A model generated the notes under the pieces. That model saw only the letters and a list, made by a program, of their open reading frames with translations. It searched no databases and had not been told where the DNA came from. Below, piece by piece: positions 26,397-40,400 of a stretch of DNA of 64,000 bases; within the stretch, counting starts at the first letter, position 1; every line of letters begins with the position of its first letter. The DNA is from Rhopalosiphum padi (Eukaryota > Arthropoda > Insecta > Hemiptera > Aphididae): NCBI RefSeq assembly GCF_020882245.1, contig NC_083598.1, forward strand, positions 4,581,178 to 4,645,177, in the 5' to 3' direction. Made by a program: the position numbers and the translations under genes.

Positions 26397-29300
26397 ATGA
26401 CAACATCTTTTATAGTGGCCTTAAGGTCAGTTTTAGTGTTATCGAAAACGTTTGGAATCATAAGCATTAAGTATACATTTGAATCCGGATTATTGACTAA
26501 AACATCGAGTTTTATGGTTTGTAACTGCCTAGAACTAACGCGAACGATCGTATTGATATGCTTTACGTACATTTTCCACGTAAATAATACGTTTTTATTC
26601 CGAGACCTGGTGTTGCTCAAATTTTGGTCTACAATTGTCATGGCGAGGTTTTCCGAAATTTGGATCATCAAGTATTATTAAACATTATTTATTATTATTA
26701 TATGTTACAAATAAGACGTCCCTATCTATTAATTATTGCTACCTATCTATCTATTATTCTATTGGTAAGTTGTTAAATTATACTGTTTAATTTTTTTATA
26801 AAACGAAAAAAATAGTAATATAATAGTATTAAAAGATAAATATATGAAATTAACTATTTAAAACTTACCAATAATTACGATATATCATAATAAATAATAA
26901 ATCAATTGATACGATCGTGTTTTAAATTAATAGTATGTTGGAAATGTGCGTGTGTGAGTAAGTTTAAGTGAATCAAATCTGCTAACTAAAGCAGTAAACT
27001 ATGTAGCCAACTATGGAGTGGTATATTAAAACATAATAATTTGGAGGGTTCAGTGAAAGTTTTCATCTCGTATCACCCATACATTAGATTTGCGGATATT
27101 TTTAGTACATTATTTTGATTAGCAGTATAATAGTTATTATTATTTAACAACACGTCACCTATTCGGAAATCATTATTCAAAATTCATGTTTGATTTTCAT
27201 AAGCAAATCGTGGATAGACTATTTACACAAGAAAAAATCATAATAATATGACCTACTCAACACATCATCGTTTACAAAACGAATAATAGTTTAAACGTAC
27301 CGATTGTGAAACATAATATTATAATATAATACAACATAAAAACATTTTATTTTCATCACTGAAATTGTGTAGAATATTTCAACGATATACTAATATATTA
27401 TCATATAGTTATATAGCAGTTTAAATAATATTTATATATCATATGAATAAAATTTAATAACGGTCGAGTCTTCTCGCGCAGATAACGGTTAATTTCAATA
27501 TAAGTCGTTCATCTCCAACGAAAGAAACTTTTACAAAGAAACATGTACATTGTACGGTTATTAAATTTTAGTACATTTCTTCTATCTATGTTTACCTCAT
27601 TACAGTATTGTACACTGTTTTAGATTGATCAACGGCATCATCGAGTTCGACAGAATGGTCAACGGACTTCCACTGACGATTTTGGGGGAACTCACTTGTT
27701 CGACAGCGAAATACAGTTGGAATACATTTTTAGCCAAGTTGCTCGTGTCTTACATCAGTCTTCAAATATTTTCAATGTGGCTATGGCCGCCGGCAAGATT
27801 TGACTTCAGCATCGTCGTTAAATATTTTTTCGAGATGCCGTGCGTAACGGAGTTCGTGATTTTCGCCACGGCGTACTTCTATTTCCACAATTTGGGATCT
27901 AGATTCGACATGTTGAATAGTCTCTGTAAGCGGTTACCCGACGGTCTTGTTACCGCTGCCGACACACCGACACAATCCGAAATCACTCAGTTGATAGAAA
28001 ATATACGGTTATTACACGCCGAACTGTGCGAGTTGTTGCGTACCTTTAGTCTTGGCTACGGCTTGGTGATGTTGTTTTACTTAGTGTTCAACTTTTTGGA
28101 TGTCTTGCGGAATTTTTACTATTTGTTACACGTGTCCAGACATTCATCGTCAAATACGAATGATAACTTTAAAAGTTTGAACGTGTTACTGGTGGTTTTG
28201 TTTTGCTCACAAAACGTCATCTTCGTTTTGATTTTACTAAATACTGTATCTCGGATAAACAAAAAGGTAATGTAATCCATACCCAAAGGAAGTTGTTTTC
28301 ATGATAGTTATGATAAATGTAATTCCTTTAACGATTAAACGGTTTAATTGAACAATTCTTTATCGGATTTTTTAACGCATTATATATATACATATAACAT
28401 GATACCCAAATAAATACAACCAGTGGCGTCTATCCTTAAAAATATAGGCGTAGTGAAATATAAGAAGTAATCACTCACCCTCAATAATAATCATTCATAT
28501 AACATATTATACTATCTACACATCTACTGAATATAGTTTATTCAACATATTAAAAAAAAAAATAGTTTCTATCAAATCAGTATTATACTATTAAAATATT
28601 CTTAAGTATTATTTTGTATTAATCGTGTACGAAAAATTGCATAGACAACCCACCCCACCCACCTCGAATTAAAGGTGTAGTACAACTTCTACTGTACTAC
28701 TATAGGATAGCCGCCACTGAATACAACGAAACACACTTAATCTACCTGTCAGATGTACAGAGTCTATATTAAATAACATGTACATGTAGTATGTTTGTAC
28801 CTATACAATTAATAATACAAATTCGTTTATCCTTCATAAGATTACCTCAATATATTTTTTCATTTATCGCGATCCTCGACATTATTTAAACACACTAACT
28901 GACTTTAAGATTGTAAGCCCTGAAAAAACACTAAGTACGGTAATATGAAATAGTATGTGAAAATCTAAAATATTTTATATTTTATTAATCAACTATATTG
29001 CACTAAATTTATCACAATTATAATTAGATTTTTTTTTTAATTGAATAAATTATATTTTTGCATTTAGAAAATGTTATTGTTATTATAAGAACATGTCAAT
29101 AAAAATAATTACATTATAAATGAACATTTCTTAACGTTTACCATAATGTTATAACCTCCTGTATATAATTCCATGATGATTTGTTCATGTTTAATATATT
29201 TACTCTTAAAATATTCATTTAATATCTATAGGTATCTGGAATAACATTTCAAGTTATCGAATAAAGTAATTTACCTTTCTTTTTTATTTTCAGAAAATGG

Positions 29301-30066
29301 AAATAGTGTCGTTTCTAAGATTAATACATATTTCAAAACTACCATTTGATACTAAGTTACAAGTAATTATAATTGTTGTCCAGATTATAACATTGGAAAT
29401 ATTATGCTTACAACAATAATACATTTTTAATATTACCTACATGAATTCTTTGTTTTTAATATATAATATATTTATATTTACTTCAACTAGATTAAAATGT
29501 TTATGAATCAATTATCAACTTTTGAATGGGATCAGATTACAGCTTATGGATTTTTTCCTATAGATTTAAGATTTGTAATATCAGTAAGTACCTATTAATT
29601 TATAAGTATATAGAGGTTTTAAAACAAGACAACATTTGAATAAATTACCAGTTATTTAATTGGTTTATGATGTTTTAAATTTATTTTTTCGAAATTATCT
29701 CGAAAACTATGTGAAAATTGAAACAAGTTTAATATCTTTAAAATACAAACGTTAATAAAATCTAATCGGAAAATAGTATAATATATAAATACAATTGTCT
29801 ATTGATAAAGTAGTTGAAAACAAGACTCATTATTTTCAATGGAATTCATTATTATATTTTTCTAACTGTATACATTATTTCTTAAGTTAATAATTTACGC
29901 ACAAAAGGTCTAACGAATTTATGTAATTTTGTCGTTGCAGTTTCTCTTATTACTCACGACAACATTGGCCACATCGGTACAAATGAAAGAACATCCATAC
30001 GTAGTCAAATTTAACAACGCGTACAATTCATATTTGAAGTTCGAGTACTCAAACATGCACGAATAA
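26397..30066 (+). CDS. Gustatory receptor, tandem copy C (five exons, 401 aa)
   Basis: Exons are 26397-26671, 27624-28266, 29294-29362, 29491-29583 and 29941-30066. Borders are GT-AG, phases match copy A, and the length is 402 codons with TAA. Exon 2 opens with TTG (Leu) where A and B have ATG, which is compatible with it being internal. The last helix reads TTLATSVQM, the degenerate Gr C-terminal signature. The loop around residues 270-285 (SSSNTNDNFKSLN) differs sharply from A and B (SSKNSV.FS.LN), while the middle of exon 2 is closer to B than to A. Intron 2 is 1,027 bp against 58 bp in A and B and holds an hAT MITE. The ligand is unknown. The gene is convergent with the CAT gene. Confidence 0.82.
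28421..28719. mobile_element. hAT-type MITE, 299 bp, in Gr C intron 2
   Basis: The ends are CAGTGGCGTCTATCC and, reverse-complemented from the right, CAGTGGCGGCTATCC (14 of 15 identical). Both sides carry the exact 8-bp duplication AATACAAC (28413-28420 and 28720-28727). There is no coding frame. The rest of this intron (about 700 bp) is also absent from A and B, so more than one insertion enlarged it. Confidence 0.9.
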
Positions 30067-30309
30067 GTACACGTTTATTACAATTTATATCATCAAATTA
30101 TTCTTATTCACGTAATTGAATTAATATATTTTTTTAAACGTTTTTACTTACCTATTTGTGTTTGAACTTTTGTTTTCGATATGTATCACAATGTATTTGA
30201 TTATATTATTACGTCAAATCATATCATACAGATTAATTTATTATTATGAGTTATACTTTAAGGCTTAAGCACCTAAGTAAGTGCGCTTTTAGTATTATAT
30301 TATTTTTTG

Positions 30310-31150
30310 TAAAGGAATCGCATTTGTTATAAGTAGTATTGAACGGACGTTCTTATAATTGTAATTTATAAATATTCAATGTTCTAAATACACGCACAAG
30401 AAATTATAAATGTATTGATGACTATATAGTTTTGAATTATAAAATATTTAACTGTGTTACTCGACGGTGTTATTTATATTATAATGTAATGATAACGGCG
30501 TTAAAAAAGTCTTTCGATATCAAAACATAGATGGGGGGAGTAGGTCTCTAAGGTAAAATTATTTTTTGTCTAGAAACTCCAATAAACGTTAATATTGCGA
30601 GTAATATATAAATTACATTTATAATATATTTTATTTTTTTACAAATCATTCATAAAATATACACGAATATATATATATACATAAATAAACATAAATACTA
30701 TACTAATTAAGCGTATTAATATTGTGTTTGTAATAAACGCTTGCTAAGTACTATAAAAATAAATATTTTAACATAATATACTTATTAAATAGCAATAATA
30801 AAATAATATTGCTGATGATAATTAAAAAAAAAATTGTTCTTGTACATTCAATTTATTGTTTAATGTTTTTTTTTTTTTTTATAATATGCTATATAATTAT
30901 ATAAATAGAAACACAAAGATTTTTGAATTTACTCAATAAACATTTAAGTGTAAAACTTCGTTATTTTAATTTGCTGTACTATAAATTATATATATATATA
31001 TACGAAAAAACTAGCATAAATATTATTCTATAAATAAATATCACAACATAAAAAAAATATTTAAGGACATTAATTATTATACGTATTATATAGGTCCTGT
31101 TAACAATATCATAATATAATAATTTTGTATAGGACGACCTAGTTTTGTAT
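30310..31150. repeat. 3' flank of unit C, duplicated downstream of Gr B (23690-26106)
   Basis: Same order and orientation as the sequence after Gr B once the two transposons there are removed. Shared pieces include TAGGTCTCTA, CAAATCATTCATAAAATAT, ACATTAATTATTATACGTAT and CCTAGTTTTGTATA. Similarity ends at about 26106 and 31150, placing the right breakpoint of the B/C duplication before the CAT 3' end. This explains why unit B carries no CAT tail. No gene is seen in this stretch. Confidence 0.8.
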
Positions 31151-31332
31151 AGTAAGTTATAATATACATGTTATATAGCCCTTCGTTCAATATATTATTA
31201 TTGTATAATATATCGTTTGTTTATAAGACGTATATTTTATCATAATACTGGTATGTGTAAATATTTTTACGAACGATAGTCGCCCTGCGCGGTGCGTTTT
31301 GAAAAGTGACATCGTCCGCACGACAGTCGGTT

Positions 31333-31338
31333 TTTATT
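31333..31338 (-). promoter_or_regulatory. Polyadenylation signal of the CAT gene
   Basis: AATAAA on the - strand, 70 bp past the TAG stop (31408-31410). It is conserved in the duplicated tail at 13968-13973. Confidence 0.55.
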
Positions 31339-31407
31339 TTTGTGTTTGAAACGGAATGTTAATGTTCTGATCGATATCTCATCGCCATTGTACACTTAAC
31401 GCGTGTT

Positions 31408-34400
31408 CTATAACTTGATGGTGGATATCGGATGTACCGCCGCCGCGCTCGACGGTCTCTTTTTCGGCTCTTCCATCTGCTTCCGTCCCTCGACACTGTG
31501 CTTCATACCGTACAACACGTATATGAACAGTCCGATCATCAGCCAAATTCCGAAACGGATCCAAGTGTGTATGTCGAGTTTCATCATCAAGTAAACGTTC
31601 AACAGGATGCTCATGCACGGTATCAGCGGGACCAGCGGGACCTGTGACAATGGGACAACAGACTTTTTCAAATTTTTGAGTACACGAAAATACGTTTATA
31701 CGTAGGTATGCATAATAATGGCCGAGAAACACTACAAGTTTACTATAAATATCGTAAGGCTTCTTTTAAATTATTTTTCTTTCATATTCCTACATTTTAT
31801 ATTTTATTTTTTTTAGATTAAGTACTTATATCAATGCCCATGCATAAATTTTGAAAACTGAATGCATAGCTTTTTAATCGAATATCAGAAGGATCAGTAA
31901 ACATTTAAAATTATATTTTAGTTTACTCTCAAAGTAGCAAATTATATGTACGCATCATAAGTTGTGGCTAAATACTACGTGCATTTGAACTTTTAGATTT
32001 CGAATTGACCAATTTAAAATTAAATATTTAAAAAAAAACTAAAGGCATACTCCTGAATTCACCATAAAATTTAAATGGTTTACATTGTCTATGCAGAAAC
32101 CAGTTAAAGAATGAGATATTTTTATAAAAACATAGATCACTTTCAATGGCTAAATCGCGTTATTATTATTATTATTATTATTATTATGTGAATAGAGACC
32201 GATAATAATTCTCACCTTAAACGAAAGTTCTTTGGTCGACTGGGGTTGTCTGGCAAGTAATAGCAATAAAAACAAAAGCACAATGGCTAAAATAGCGCTC
32301 GTGTAGGCCGCGACGTCGCTGTTGCTTGCTACACCCTCTTGTTGGACGGTGATGAAGCAAAACAGCGCTGACGTACAGACTGTAAAGTAAAAAAAAAACG
32401 ACGTATTAATAAAATGTTATAAAACGACAGACCGTTTGGCGGGCTATTCCGTCTGAACACGTACTGAACAACATCGTGATGATCGTGGCCACACTCTCGG
32501 TTTCTTCGTTGGCGTACTTGATGTTGGACAGGTTAAAGTACTTTACCACAGTCTTGACGATCGTCTCCGTGAAACTGCTGGTCTCCGACTCGTCGTTACC
32601 TTTGATTACGAACTCCACGTCCGAGTCGTTCCTGTACCTCAACACTAACACGCAAATGCACACGATCGAGTACGCCAATAGCGTGCCGATCGACATCATA
32701 TCGATCAGCTGTTCCAGATTGAAAATCGCCGACATAATTCCTGCGGACAGCGATGAATTTATTGCATTGGATCAGTGTCGAACACGCCGATTATATTATA
32801 TTTTATTAAATGGCAATAATTTTATAATTACCCGCGAGCAAACCCGACAGCAGAGTGGCCAATAGAGGTGTCTGATATTTTGGGTGAATGTCGGAGAACA
32901 TGCTGAACAGGAGACCGTCGCAGGACATAGCGTATAGAATCCTCGGCAACGGGAACATGGTACCAATGAGACTGTGAAAATTCGTTTATTTGATTGCTTT
33001 TTCGGTATTAAAAAAAAATATCCTTGACAAACGCATATGCCTACCTGGTGAATAGAGCGAAAATAGCGCCGGAAGAAACAATCCATTTTATTGTCGTCCA
33101 GCCGAGATGATCGTAGACGTATGGGAACGGTGCGTCAGCGTCCTATAATGTGCCGAGTGTCAAGTTATAGATAGTTCGAAATTATAATATGCGAACTATT
33201 TGTTCGTTAAATCGTTAAAAACTAAAACATTGATAAACATATTATGTACTGTTACCTTAACCTGGGTAAGCTCTATAACATTATTTTTTAATTTTACGTT
33301 TTAACGTAACTTCTCATAAGAGGATAAAATTGTTAAATATATATATATGTAGTCAAGCTTGAAAATAAAAATAAAATTAAGAAAATGGGCATTTAATAAT
33401 GTAAATAAATGAATATATCCACTACCAATAATATCCAATTAATTAAAAATTAATGGTAATACCATTATAAATAACGACGATTTATTGTAAGTATATAGGT
33501 ACATAATTTACGGTTTATAACGCAAAAACATTAAACTTATATATATATGAATATAACCATTACATAATATTAAAACGATATGTGCATTTGACATTTCTTT
33601 CATGAAATCTCATGCGATTATGTCGTAATAATATTGTTCTTAAAGACTAAGCAAAAATAATTTTGGTTAAACCGCATACCACAAACGAAGGGAAAATGTT
33701 GTTTTCCGAAAATCGATAGACATACCTGTTTATAGTACGGCCACATCAGAGTCAACACCGAACTGATACAGCAGTACGCAAACGTTATAATGGACAACGA
33801 CAGTATGATGGCCAACGGGATGTCACGTTTCGGTTTTTTCGCCTCTTCTCCTGTACACGGACAATATATTTTAATCGTTGTTATAGCTCAGAGAATAAAT
33901 AATAGATTATTGATCATGATGTGTTCCCGTCGGAGACGCTCACCCGTTGTGGCTACCGTGTCGAAACCGATGAACCCGTAAAAACATTTGGCAGCCCCCG
34001 CAGTCACTCCGGCCCACCCGAAAGGCATGAAACCGCCTTCGCCGCCTTTCACGTTCTTCGGGATGTCTTGTTTCGGTATATTCCAGTTGTACAGATTAAC
34101 TATAACGGACGACAACAAAATATTATATCGACACGTATTATTATACAGCATTGACGCGTAGGTGTATCTAAAATATTATCCGATGGCACTGGCGGGTTGC
34201 ATGATTTACATTCAATTAGAATACATTATAATACCTTTGAATAATCCGGTGATAACGACGGTGGCCACTGTCAATAAATTGACGACTGTAAATACGTTGT
34301 TGATCATTGTAGATTCGCGAACTCCCCACGACAGTAAGACTGTAATGTTAAATATCGGTTAAACGATGTGTTAACGGACCTAATAATAATAAATGTTATA

Positions 34401-37400
34401 ATACGGAACGTTCTTCGACTCACTCGATAACAGTAACACAACGCTAAACGACAAAAAGTCTGGAAACTCGGACAAAAAACTGACATTCATAGGGAAGAGT
34501 TCGGTCATTGTTCTTTTCATGGGATACTCTAGCAGAGCGTCAATGTAGTTACTCAGACCTTTGGCCACACTTGCAGTACCTGTAACAAAACGAATTGATT
34601 AATCGCTAAACTTTAGATTTCTAACACATTTCAATAGATTTCTTCGATATTCTAACCTTAACGTTCACATTGTGCGCGCTGTAATGCGATTTTGTTAGAT
34701 TTGTAAATTCTAAGACATTCTAATTTAGAAATTACGTATCATAAAATGTTTATAGACTTTTTAAACGTATATTGGTGTGTATTATAATTATACGAGTTTG
34801 TTATTATAATTGATTTAAGTTTTTTATCATAATTATTTAAGCATACTTTTTTATTGTTATGCGTATTGCTCAACGTTTCTGGTAGAATATTTTCAACGAT
34901 TGTATAAATCAAATCATTATAGCGGATAAAAAAAAATGTATATGAATATAATATTGTTATATTTATTACAGTAGTTATTGTCATTATTAATAATAATAAA
35001 TTACAAATATGTAAACTTATCACATCTAAACTTTAATTACTTATAACTCATAAACTACTCGCTCTCAATTTGATTTTCATGTATCAAAATACTCAGAAAA
35101 TTATTCTGCTTTGGAATATGAAATTAAAACTAATGTTGTCATTCAAAAAAGTAAAAAACTTAAAAAAATATAAGGATAAAAAATATTTGAAAATATAATT
35201 TTTTTAATAAAAACGTTGTTTTTTTAACAACTCTAAACTATATAAAAAAGTGTTTTCAAAAACATGAATACTTTTTGAAATAACGAGTGTTTTATGATAA
35301 AAGAATCACCCTATATGTTAGATTAGCGTGTGACGCGGATACAATTTCTAAGGCTTTATACTCTCGTTTCAGTTAGCGTCCAACAACATATAGTAGGTAA
35401 GTAGGTAATAGTTGGCAATTGCGTATAACGATGTACAGGATGGTTATTGTATTAGTTGTACTGGCGACATTTCAGGTAATATACATTCATCATTCGTGTT
35501 TCAAATTATTATTATGCTAAACGTTTAAGAAGACATTTGTCTATGATGATGTTTTTCACTACTACCTAATAACTGCTCTGGGAACGTTTAAGGTTAAAAT
35601 TATTTTTAATAATATGCCTAGGAATTTATGAAATATTGTTATCAGTTCCCGATCAACTGCATTTTACCCTGTATATAAGCTCGATGGGCCTAAAAACTTC
35701 ACTTACCGATGACGTATTCGAGTATCAGATTCCATCCGATCACGAACGCGACGAATTCGCCAACGCCGACGTAACTGTAAACGTAAGCCGACCCGGCTTT
35801 TGGCACTCGCGCTGCGAATTCAGCGTAACACAGACCTGCGGACATAATAAGATGATTACATAATAATATAGTATTAAGCTGTTGAGTAGTTAATAATAAT
35901 ATTGGCGTTATTTCCGGTTTAGACTGGCTAGGGTGCTCAGACGTCCCGCGATATAATACAGTTGTTTTCGATACGACGGTATTATATTATTATTATATAC
36001 GATTTCAAGTACCTATTGAAAAATCATTTAAGACCGGAGAAAAATCGTTGATTGATTTTCAACATTTTTTTCAATTTTTCACTTCGATTTTATTATAAAA
36101 TCTGATTTGTTTGCTTATACTATTCTATTGTGACGTGTATCGTAATTTCGATGTATATAATTTTTTATAAGGTATAACGTTGGTGAAGTTGAGTATATTT
36201 CACTATAATATCACGGATATGTTCCAAATAAGTACGATTAAATTTGTTTTTATTGTATGGATAAGTGTTTTAGAATCCAACCAGTATGCCTTATTCGAAT
36301 ATAAAGTCCTCGATTATTTGATAAATTTTTATTTTTTATCAGTATTTATCATTTTTATTTTCTCACCTGCAAAAGCTGACGCAAAGGCGGCCAAAATGAA
36401 CGATAGCACGACCGCCGGACCCGCGTCCGTTTTAGCTACGGCTCCGGCGAGCACGTACACACCCACACCCAATGTTGACCCTACGCCAAGTGCCGTCAGG
36501 TCTACTAGGTTGAGGACCCTGGCTAATTTTTCTTTGCCCGGTTGGTCAATCAGTACGTCGTCGTCACTTTTACGTCTAGACATCACCTGTATCAGTTTTT
36601 CTCGCTGCAAAAAAAAATATTAAAAATCAATCACCTATTGTACAATAGAATTATTATTTTTGTTTGTCATTTCACAATATAATTAACAGATTAATTCACA
36701 ACACGTCAATATGACTCGTCGAGTTTTGTCGAACTCGGTTTATACCAATATTCAACAGGTAATAATATACAAGTGTAATAAATTTAAAAATTAAAAAGTT
36801 TTTATTATCTGATCGAAACAAGAAACAAACACGTATATTATAAACATAATGACTCATTACATCGAAAGTAAAAAATATTATAAATAAATAATAATAAATA
36901 ATATAGTATGAGGATTTTCATTAAAACACTTGTAGCAAGAACTTCCATTATTTATGAGTCTTCCTAATAAAAAAACGGTAACATTTTAAATATTTAATTT
37001 TTTTTTTTAAATATAACTATTTTTTTTAACTCTATAGCAAGAGTGAATTGTGTTCATATGTGTGTTATATCTACCTATAATTAACTATTTTCAATCACAG
37101 GCAACTTCAATGAAGTATAATGATATAGGTAATAATTATTTAAAATAAGTTAATTCGAAAAAAATGACATTAAAATATGTATTACTTCTTTCAATTTTTA
37201 AAATTCAATTTAAAATGTATTTAAGATTATGTATTGAACTATTGAAATTCCTAATTTTAATTTTTGTTTTATAGCATATAATGTAATCATTTTGTCACAA
37301 GTCATCCAAAAATACTGTTATAAAAGTACCAGACATTATCCTTTATATAAAATGTTATCAAGTTTTTATAAATTACTAAAATTGTTACGAATACGGAATA

Positions 37401-40400
37401 GGGTTGTCGTTAAAATTGAAACACATAATAAGTACCTATTAAATCGCTGAAAATTTAATTTTAAATAAACTATTTTTTAAATAAGCATTTTCTTGAGACA
37501 TTTTACTGTGAATTTCTCGATATATTCACAGAATTAATACAACAGAAAATTTAAGTCATTTCATTTTATTCTTTTTTTTTTGGAATATTTTGGATTGCTG
37601 TATATTGAGTATTTATTATTTCCAAGAAAAAATAACAATAAAACTAATGCAAATATTAAATTCATTGGCATTCACCATATTATAATAATATATAAAGTAT
37701 TATCATTATTTAAATACGAAACAAATTAAATTAAATTAAATTAATTTTACAGTATTATTACATTTTATTCATACTATACATATTTTTATTATTATATATA
37801 ATATACATAATATATGTAATGATTTAACATCCATAAATAACTAAATAAACAATTTGAAATTTGATATATTTTATTATATTTATACAAAAAAAAAATTTCA
37901 AAATGTATTTTAGTAAAATATATTTCAAAAATTGCACACAAAGTTTGTTAATCGTTTTTAAATAATAAATGATAAGTCGTTTTATTATAAAAAAAGTGCA
38001 CTAGCATCGGTTTCACCGTTAAAGTAATATAATATAAACCTATTTTAAAATATAAATATATAATGTACAATATATACTCACTGAATGGAGTTATCTAAAA
38101 AATAAACAACCATTTATAGGTTAAACAATTACATATTGTAATTATACAAATAATTACAATGTTGTGTATATTGTAGTAAATATCACAATTCATTATCGAT
38201 GAGCTTTGATTGTGAATAGGAATACATACATAATACTACAATGTTCTACTATAATAATACGGTTAAACGGCCTAATATTATTCAATAGGAATTTAGCTAA
38301 AACGATTTAAATAATTTGCAACTTTAATACTTTATAATATATAGATATATGTAGATTATAATACACGTAGTTCTGTAAATAATTAAAATACTATTATAAT
38401 GATCGCAACACGGATTAATTACGTTTAAAATTAAAATGCAAACGTTGCAATAATAAATTTAAAATTTTAATAACGCACTTTATTATAGCCGTTATATTTT
38501 GTAATCAAGATTTTATTATAGTAATTATTTCCATATACAAGATAACACGATGTATGAGACTGTTCAGTTAAAAACAAATTGTACCTGTTAAAACGCAACT
38601 ATAAGGACGACGTACTAATTAAAAAAAAGCGTATTCAAATAATATTGTGCTGTCTCAATATCGCATAGTGTATCTAGAAACCTGTATATCAACCATACGA
38701 AGTTCACAAAAATGTTCATCCTAATCAATATAGTATAATATAATATAATGTGTTTGGTTTCGATTTAAAATAAGACATATATTTCATTATTTAGGTTAAA
38801 ATATACCCGAGTTTCAAGACTTAATGGTTCTACACCGTTTCGTATTATAACTGCTAATATTTGCCACTTAATGTGTACACATCCGCGCGCATAAAACAAT
38901 ATGTTTAATACTGTATAATGTACTACTACTAATTAGTAATGGTTTAACAAGGGTTTGTTCTATCGAAACTTTAATCACTCATAAGTGCACGATTATGCAA
39001 GAGAAGAGTTCACGTGTTTAGCACAAGATGTTACATTAATTATTATTAATAATACATTTTCTCTATTTAATTATTCAGTAATAGATAGTAATATTATATC
39101 CATCAGATTAAAATTTAAAACTAGCTAAATTTATTATACGGATAATATTGTAATACATTTTATCAATCTGCATGTGAATATTATTCACAGACTATTAGTG
39201 TCGTTAACGATAAAAATAGCGGTACTTGTTTAGTGTTCAATGTAATTTAATAAACCGAACTGAAGTCAGTACAACATCAGTTCTACATTCCATGATTTAA
39301 ACGTTTTACTGTTGTGACGACTCTTTTGGATAACTTTGAGAACAGGCGGCCATAATATATCACTAAATGTAGGTATATACATTAGGTATGTTTGTGCACG
39401 TGCGTGTAAAAATGCATAGGTACTACAAAATGTGGCTTCGAGTATAAAATACGATAATATATATACATTAGCTTATATGTGTAACAAATATATTTTCTAA
39501 GGTTTCTAGTATATTTTACTTTCCAGTAACACGTGTTTTGATTTAATAGTCTATGCAAAATAATATAACATTAAAAAATATAATAATATGCACAATGTTT
39601 ATTTTGATCCATAGCCATTAACCTTTTCTTTTTTCAAGTTAAATGTATTTAAATTATTATTATATTGGTAACGATACGTAGGTACGGTTGTATCATATTA
39701 TGTTAACATTGACAACGTATTGTGACTAATTTTATGACTGTTACATTAGACAATTGAAAAATGTTTTAAACAATGTTTTATTAATATGTTTTATATTGTG
39801 ATTTATTATATAGGTAGGTTGCCTTATGGTTAATACATTAAACTTTTAAAATGTGTTAATTGTATTATAATAATTGAATAATTACAAACATATTTTATTT
39901 ATCAATGTAGCTTTTAACTTTAAATATAACTTGTAACCAGTTACAATAAATAAAATAACTTGCCCAACCCTGGTTACCAGTTATATGAATTATATGATAA
40001 TTTTCTGTTATTCGAACATTTTAAAAACTAAATGTCATACTTATTTACAACCTAAAAAAAAATGTATTTTGAAAAAAAACAAATTAAAATTAAAATCCAT
40101 AAAAATATAATAATATCCTTTACGATTAAAGTGTTTAAAAAACTTGTATTTACCAATATAACTAATCATATTAAACGTATATAGACAACATATATATATT
40201 AGGGTATTATATATATATATTGTAATATATGTATTTTTAAGCTATTTTTACTAATTCTGTACATTTAAAACATGTTGATTTGTTTATATATTTTAAACTT
40301 GATAAAAAAGTCAAAAGCTGAGATTACATTATTACTACACATGATCAATTAATTAAACTCCGATCTATACACTGTAAACATAGATTTTTCCTTATTAAAT

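Noticed and set aside
32476..32865. 129-codon + strand open frame
   Set aside because: Antisense of CAT exons 9-10; no domain of its own.
35341..35375. TATA box for the orphan signal-peptide exon
   Set aside because: The TTTATA word is only about 16 bp from the initiator-like TCAGT, too close for a normal TATA position.
36180..36623. 147-codon + strand open frame
   Set aside because: It is the antisense of the N-terminal CAT exon (36367-36604), whose - strand translation has clear CAT motifs and correct splice phases.
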